Of a DNA stretch of 64,000 nt, positions 59,923 to 64,000 are shown one piece after another. The stretch covers positions 1,798,001 through 1,862,000 of the forward strand of contig NZ_CP023049.2 in assembly GCF_002285635.2 (NCBI RefSeq), written 5' to 3'. Numbering within the stretch: the stretch's first letter is position 1; the number at the start of each line of letters is the position of its first letter. The position numbers and the translations under genes were made by a program. The DNA comes from Chryseobacterium piperi (GTDB lineage: Bacteria > Bacteroidota > Bacteroidia > Flavobacteriales > Weeksellaceae). The notes beneath the pieces were generated by a model. That model saw only the letters and a program-made list of their open reading frames with translations, was not told the DNA's origin and did not search any database.

Positions 59923-61035
59923 CTAGAGCTCCATATCGTCATCAGAAACAGCGGTTCCATCGGCCATCAGAAATGCTTTCAGGAATGGAGTAAGGTTTCC
60001 GTTCATCACAGAATCCACATCTGACGTTTCATGTCCTGAGCGGACATCTTTTACCAATTTATAAGGATGCATCACGTAATTTCTGATTTGGCTTCCCCAC
60101 TCGATTTTCATTTTATTTGCTTCAATCTCATTTCGGGCTCTCATACGCTCTTCAAGTTCCATTTCATATAACCTGGAACGAAGTAACTGCATAGCTTTCT
60201 CTTTATTCTGAAGCTGTGAACGCGATTCTGAGTTTTCAATAATAATACCTGTAGGTGCGTGGCGAAGTCGGACTGCCGTTTCAACTTTATTTACGTTCTG
60301 ACCACCTGCCCCTGAACTTCGCATGGTTTCAAATGAAATATCTGCAGGATTGATGTTGATTTCAATCGTATCGTCCACTAATGGATAAACATATACGGAA
60401 ACAAAACTTGTATGACGTTTTGCGTTACTATCAAAGGGAGAAATACGCACCAATCTGTGAACTCCATTCTCTCCTTTAAGATACCCAAAAGCATATTCTC
60501 CATCAATTTCCAGCGTTACTGTTTTCACTCCTGCAACCTCCCCTTCCTGAAAGTTTAGTTCACGAATTTTATAACCTTGTTTTTCCGCCCACATCGTATA
60601 CATTCTCATCAACATAGAGGCCCAGTCACAGCTTTCGGTACCTCCCGCACCTGCTGTAATCTGTAACACGGCAGAAAGCTCATCTCCCTCATTAGAAAGC
60701 ATATTCTTGAATTCAAGATCTTCGATTTTTTCAACCAATTGAGGAAAGGACTGATCTAATTCTTTCTCAGAATCGGGATCCTCTTTTGCAAATTCTACTA
60801 AAACCTGTAAATCTTCAAACTGAGTAGTAATTTCTTCATAATCTTCTACCCATCTTTTTTTGGATCGAAGTTGCTTTAGAAATGCTTCTGCCTCTTTTGG
60901 ACTCTCCCAAAATTCAGGTGCAGCAGTCTTTTCGTCATCATTGGCAATTTCTACCCTCTTCTTCTCAATCTGAAGGTATTTGTGTAAATCTTCAATTCTG
61001 GATTGAACGTCTTTTATATGGTCGTTGTTAATCAC
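59923..61035 (-). CDS. prfB: Peptide chain release factor 2 (RF2), without programmed frameshift
   Basis: 370 residues. RF2 reads UGA and UAA. The codon-recognition tripeptide Ser199-Pro200-Phe201 lies in [15 protein letters not shown], and the catalytic GGQ is at 244-246 ([10 protein letters not shown]). Domain 1 is helical and domain 2 has [18 protein letters not shown]. The start is GTG at 61035; there is no in-frame ATG before residue 100. The usual in-frame UGA with +1 frameshift near codon 26 is absent: [14 protein letters not shown] reads straight through. A TATTTTTG box on the minus strand (61052-61059) ends 16 nt before the GTG. Termination control must therefore work without the autoregulatory shift. 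Confidence 0.94.
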   Translation of the reverse strand: MINNDHIKDVQSRIEDLHKYLQIEKKRVEIANDDEKTAAPEFWESPKEAEAFLKQLRSKKRWVEDYEEITTQFEDLQVLVEFAKEDPDSEKELDQSFPQLVEKIEDLEFKNMLSNEGDELSAVLQITAGAGGTESCDWASMLMRMYTMWAEKQGYKIRELNFQEGEVAGVKTVTLEIDGEYAFGYLKGENGVHRLVRISPFDSNAKRHTSFVSVYVYPLVDDTIEININPADISFETMRSSGAGGQNVNKVETAVRLRHAPTGIIIENSESRSQLQNKEKAMQLLRSRLYEMELEERMRARNEIEANKMKIEWGSQIRNYVMHPYKLVKDVRSGHETSDVDSVMNGNLTPFLKAFLMADGTAVSDDDMEL

Positions 61036-61051
61036 GAAATTTTCTTTTTTG

Positions 61052-61059
61052 CAAAAATA
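61052..61059 (-). promoter_or_regulatory. -7 box of prfB
   Basis: TATTTTTG on the minus strand (TANNTTTG). The heptamer array at 61087-61128 starts 27 bp further upstream. Confidence 0.45.
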
Positions 61060-61086
61060 AGGATAAAAGTGGGATTAGTGGTTATA

Positions 61087-61128
61087 AGTTGATAGTTGAT
61101 AGTTGATAGTTGAAAGTTGAAAGTTGAA
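61087..61128 (+). repeat. Six tandem heptamers (AGTTGAT x3, AGTTGAA x3)
   Basis: Exact 7-bp periodicity over 42 bp with a switch from T to A at the last base after the third copy. It lies 52-93 bp upstream of prfB. Such arrays can expand or contract by slippage. Confidence 0.85.
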
Positions 61129-61230
61129 AAATTACAGATCTACTAAATACCTACCCTTATCATTTATCAATTAATCTACATCATGAATACATTTTACATG
61201 AATACGTTAATACATCAGTACATTCTACAA

Positions 61231-62343
61231 TTATCCAATCAACTCATCAGCGACTATCTCTCCAATCTTCGGAGCTAAAGCTACCCCCATTCCGGAAAGT
61301 CTTACCGCACAGAATTGTCTTTCCGAGAATTGCTTTATGATAGGTGTTTTTTCGTTTCCCATAGCCATAATTCCTGACCATCGATTGGCCACTTTGAAAT
61401 CCTGACCAGGAAGAATAATATCCTGTAAGAAATTCTCTAAATGATTTTGTAAAAAAGCAGTGGTTCCAAAAGTATTTGTCTCTTCCGTTTTAAAATCCTG
61501 ATTTCTTCCACCACCCAGTAAAATCCTGTCACCAAGATTCCTGAAATAATAAAACCCTTCATCATAATGGAAAGTTCCTTTCAGTTTCAAATTTTTGATT
61601 GGTTCTGTTAAAATAACCTGGCCACGTGCCGGAATTATTTCTTCGTCTTCCAGAAATCTGGAACTGAAAGCATTCGTACAAAATATAATTTGATCTGTCT
61701 GAATGGAAACTTCATCTGATACTAAAACCTGAACCTCCCTGGTATTTTCAATAATCTCTTTCACTTCAATTCCAAAAAGAAATTCAACGTGTAAGCTGTG
61801 ACATTGCTCTATAAGCTTTTGTACCAGCTTTCCGGGGTGCAGACTTCCTTCACACAAGTTTCCAATTAGAAAATTGGATTTTCCCAATCCGAATTCCTTT
61901 ATTTTACCTTGCTGCAAATTGTATGTCTTCTCAATACCAGTAATAGGCTTGATTTTTTCATTTACTTCATTCAGCATGTTTAAAGGCTGATCCGTATTCA
62001 GAATTTCAAACCCACCATCTAGCTCAAAATCAATTTCAGAATTTTTGAAATAATGTTGAATTTTTTTCAGCCCTTCAAACCTCATCCGAACCAATTCTAC
62101 AGTTTTATCCCAACCCATTTTTTCAGAATCTGCAATCACTTCTGTCAGGCTACCGAAACAGGCAAACCCTGCATTTCTTGTTGAAGCTCCCAAAGGAATA
62201 GCATTCCTTTCAATGATTAAAACCGACTTTTCAGGATATCTTTCTTTAATAGAAATAGCTGTCCAAAGCCCGGTAAAACCAGCACCAATAATAATGATAT
62301 CCCGTCTTCTATAAAATGTTTCAAGCTCCCAGATGCTGTTCAT
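61231..62343 (-). CDS. FAD-dependent oxidoreductase of the DAO family
   Basis: About 370 residues from ATG 62343 (MNSIWELETFYRRRD); the in-frame TTG three codons earlier is less likely. The FAD-binding Rossmann motif is IIIIGAGFTGLWTAISIKE near residue 18, followed by the acidic VLIIERNAIPLGAST, which also resembles the class with NAGFACFG after it. Later parts: ARGQVILTEPI and the C-terminal FAD site GVALAPKIGEIVADEL. Amino acid or amine oxidation, as in glycine oxidase-like enzymes, is likely; the substrate is unknown. It lies 69 nt downstream of the AAA+ gene on the same strand. Confidence 0.85.
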   Translation of the reverse strand: MNSIWELETFYRRRDIIIIGAGFTGLWTAISIKERYPEKSVLIIERNAIPLGASTRNAGFACFGSLTEVIADSEKMGWDKTVELVRMRFEGLKKIQHYFKNSEIDFELDGGFEILNTDQPLNMLNEVNEKIKPITGIEKTYNLQQGKIKEFGLGKSNFLIGNLCEGSLHPGKLVQKLIEQCHSLHVEFLFGIEVKEIIENTREVQVLVSDEVSIQTDQIIFCTNAFSSRFLEDEEIIPARGQVILTEPIKNLKLKGTFHYDEGFYYFRNLGDRILLGGGRNQDFKTEETNTFGTTAFLQNHLENFLQDIILPGQDFKVANRWSGIMAMGNEKTPIIKQFSERQFCAVRLSGMGVALAPKIGEIVADELIG

Positions 62344-62412
62344 GATGATCAATAAATAATGAGTAATGAATGATAAGTAACCTTTTAATTCGCTGCCATT
62401 AATTCATAACAG

Positions 62413-63777
62413 CTAACCTTTATCCTCTCCTCCATCATTTTCACCATTATGCTGAAATCCTATTGCTCTTGCCGGTTCCTCAACAATTTTGAAGGTTTCA
62501 AGTTCTGCTCGTAAAGCTTTTATCCTGTATTGAAAATCATCAAAATTATTAATGATAGCGTCATTCAGAAACCGCTCTACTTGCCCTAAATATTCTTCTG
62601 TGAGTTTTCCTGCTGCATCTCTCAAAGCTCCGTTTAAGAGATTTTGGTCAATAATAAGGTTTTCATTTCTGGTTCTCTGATAAAGATTTTTAATCCTCTT
62701 TTTCAGACTTTGTGTAAAATCCATCAGCATTGTATTGCTAAACGTTTTCATTTTAGAAGCGCTGTCACGCCAGAAAGGAACTTTATCTGCTTTATTATTT
62801 TTAAGAATTTTATAGAGTAAGGAATCTTTTTCCAGACCTTTAGTCATTCCATACAGGATAATTTCCGAACGTTCAGAAGCATTGGGTGGAAAGACAGGAA
62901 TCAATACATCAAATCTTCCGGGAGCCAAAACTTCTTCATCAATTTCTGATATGGAATTGGCAGATCCTACCATAAGCACATCCTCTTTTTCAAATTTTCC
63001 GATATAATGAAGAATAATTTCCTGGGTTTCAAGATTGTAAGAAGTAACATTGTTTTCAGGGCTTCTCTCCATCATAATATCATCAAAGTCATCCATAAAA
63101 AGGAGCACCTTCTCTTCTTTCATGATGCTTAATAAAAAATCATTAAAGTTGGTTTGGTTCCCGTTCACAAAAGAAGTTCCCAGATAATGCTTTTTGACTT
63201 CTTTAAAATGATATCCGATAATTTCTGCAATTTTATTCGCCCAGAAAATTTTACCACTTCCCGGAGGACCATATAAAATAATTCCTGCAGGTTTATTAAT
63301 TCCCCAATCTTTAATCTGTTGCTTGTTCAGGAAAGGTTCTAAAACACTTGAAATATAAAAGAACAAATCCCGGTACCCGATGAAATCTCTTTGTTGAAGG
63401 CTCGTCTTGTAGCCAAAATAATCATATACAAACTGATAGTTTCCTCCCAGTTTGTTATCAATACCATAGCTGGAAATCGAGGAACGGAAAAATCCGTTAT
63501 CAAAAATATTCGGTGTGGTATCTTGTATAGCTTTTTCTACTTTTTCTTTGGGCTGATTAATGGTTTCTGCAATTTGCTCCAGTGTTTTATTCTGATCAAG
63601 ATCTTTTTCATATTTTCTCAGAAAATCAACATTCTCACGAGCAAATTTTTCAAAGTCTTCTTTGATCTCAAAATTAGTACTCATACATACGCCTAACTCA
63701 AGGTCAAAATCCTGTATAAATTGTTTGATCGCTTCTGCCGATATATTTAATTCCTTTGCCAGTTCAATTAACTTCAT
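62413..63777 (-). CDS. AAA+ ATPase with IF2-N-like N-terminal domain and altered Walker A
   Basis: 454 residues from ATG 63777 (MKLIELAKELNISAEAIKQF). The first 60 residues look like the IF-2 N-terminal/DNA-binding type three-helix domain. The AAA+ core follows. Walker A is GPPGSGKI at 170-177, with Ile177 where Ser or Thr normally coordinates Mg2+. Walker B is LLFMDD at 225-230, with Asp230 instead of the usual catalytic Glu. Sensor 1 is MVGSANSISEID and the Arg finger region LAPGRFDVLIPV is kept. A C-terminal helical region (YQRTRNENLIIDQNLLNGALRDA) completes it. Nucleotide binding may be preserved but hydrolysis is likely weak. Similar AAA proteins exist in Bacteroidota; function unknown. 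Confidence 0.85.
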   Translation of the reverse strand: MKLIELAKELNISAEAIKQFIQDFDLELGVCMSTNFEIKEDFEKFARENVDFLRKYEKDLDQNKTLEQIAETINQPKEKVEKAIQDTTPNIFDNGFFRSSISSYGIDNKLGGNYQFVYDYFGYKTSLQQRDFIGYRDLFFYISSVLEPFLNKQQIKDWGINKPAGIILYGPPGSGKIFWANKIAEIIGYHFKEVKKHYLGTSFVNGNQTNFNDFLLSIMKEEKVLLFMDDFDDIMMERSPENNVTSYNLETQEIILHYIGKFEKEDVLMVGSANSISEIDEEVLAPGRFDVLIPVFPPNASERSEIILYGMTKGLEKDSLLYKILKNNKADKVPFWRDSASKMKTFSNTMLMDFTQSLKKRIKNLYQRTRNENLIIDQNLLNGALRDAAGKLTEEYLGQVERFLNDAIINNFDDFQYRIKALRAELETFKIVEEPARAIGFQHNGENDGGEDKG

Positions 63778-63894
63778 ATTCACAAATTATACAATCAAAT
63801 TTAATATTTTAATCCGGAAAGTTTATTTAAAAATAACTTAAACTTTGTAACAATTTGTTAATTACACGGACTACTACTATGTAAAACAAATTAC

Positions 63895-64000
63895 ATGGAA
63901 AAAATTTTATCAGTAAAGAATCTGACTAAAAAATTCAAACGAGTGGTGGTCAACAATATTTCCTTTGACGTAGAAAGAGGAAATGTTTACGGCCTTCTGG
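63895..64000 (+). CDS. ABC transporter ATP-binding protein (N-terminus, cut by window edge)
   Basis: From ATG 63895 the frame reads MEKILSVKNLTKKFKRVVVN, then NISFDVERGNVYGLL and runs into the window end. The VKNLTKKF... ISFDVERGxVYGLLG start is the classical beginning of an ABC ATPase, just before the Walker A motif, which lies outside. It is likely an ABC-2 type exporter subunit. The gene is divergent from the AAA+ gene. Confidence 0.8.
   Translation, partial: MEKILSVKNLTKKFKRVVVNNISFDVERGNVYGLL

Noticed and set aside
60950..61035. Programmed +1 frameshift in prfB
   Set aside because: I searched the first 30 codons for an in-frame UGA and a slippery site. The reading frame is continuous.
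61087..61128. Candidate CRISPR-like repeat
   Set aside because: The units are 7 bp with no spacers; it is a simple tandem repeat.

Overview
The window looks like chromosomal DNA of a flavobacterium close to Chryseobacterium/Elizabethkingia (Weeksellaceae, Bacteroidota). This rests on the AT-rich intergenic DNA, promoters of the Bacteroidota TANNTTTG (-7) type, type IX secretion C-terminal sorting domains ending in Lys-Lys, a SusC/SusD pair, a fused alpha/beta E1 dehydrogenase, an EndoF-like GH18 enzyme and a DNA polymerase III alpha subunit that carries its own N-terminal exonuclease. The genus is an inference; no rRNA is present. I found no tRNA, rRNA, CRISPR array or prophage.

Layout. 1-4.3 kb: the start of a membrane protease gene cut by the window edge, a complete IS1182-type insertion sequence (466-2010), and two paralogous secreted-protein genes, the second broken by two one-base shifts. 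4.6-10.3 kb: prfC, a type IX-secreted metalloprotease whose signal peptide is out of frame by one A, a small lipoprotein and a DUF4349 lipoprotein. 10.6-17.4 kb: acyl-CoA dehydrogenase, a divergent long-chain acyl-CoA synthetase, a Nif3/coiled-coil protein pair and a voltage-gated K+ channel. 17.4-24.2 kb: three consecutive large type IX cargo proteins, two of them tandem duplicates. 24.5-35 kb: dnaE, the E1 fusion gene behind a 13-bp perfect inverted repeat, a bestrophin, and an Lrp regulator divergent from a Cys/Met PLP enzyme. 35-46.5 kb: glycosyltransferase, EndoF-like glycosidase with a ricin lectin, two methyltransferases, a ZIP transporter and a SusC/SusD pair. 46.5-56 kb: a FadL-like porin with a Gly/Trp repeat lipoprotein, proS, a DUF937-OmpA protein, an Nramp transporter and grpE-dnaJ. 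56-64 kb: acyltransferase, DUF808 protein, TPR protein, esterase, DedA, prfB, FAD oxidoreductase, AAA+ ATPase and the start of an ABC ATPase.

Most of the window is housekeeping and cell-surface biology. Many convergent gene pairs share a bidirectional hairpin terminator. The linked themes are fatty-acid and branched-chain acid catabolism (ACAD, ACS, E1 fusion), glycan and protein scavenging at the surface (EndoF-like enzyme, SusCD, metalloprotease, type IX cargo), translation termination (prfC, prfB) and the DnaK cochaperones.

I did not find a clearly new multi-gene system. The observations most worth checking are: several proteins that keep their fold signature but have lost canonical metal or nucleotide ligands (zinc-ribbon protein without cysteines, DnaJ with only zinc site 2, DnaE with a degenerate PHP domain, AAA+ protein with an altered Walker A); the operator-like palindrome upstream of the E1 gene; poly-A frame breaks just after the ATG in two secreted-protein genes; and several -7 boxes only 4-6 nt before an ATG, which suggests leaderless mRNAs.
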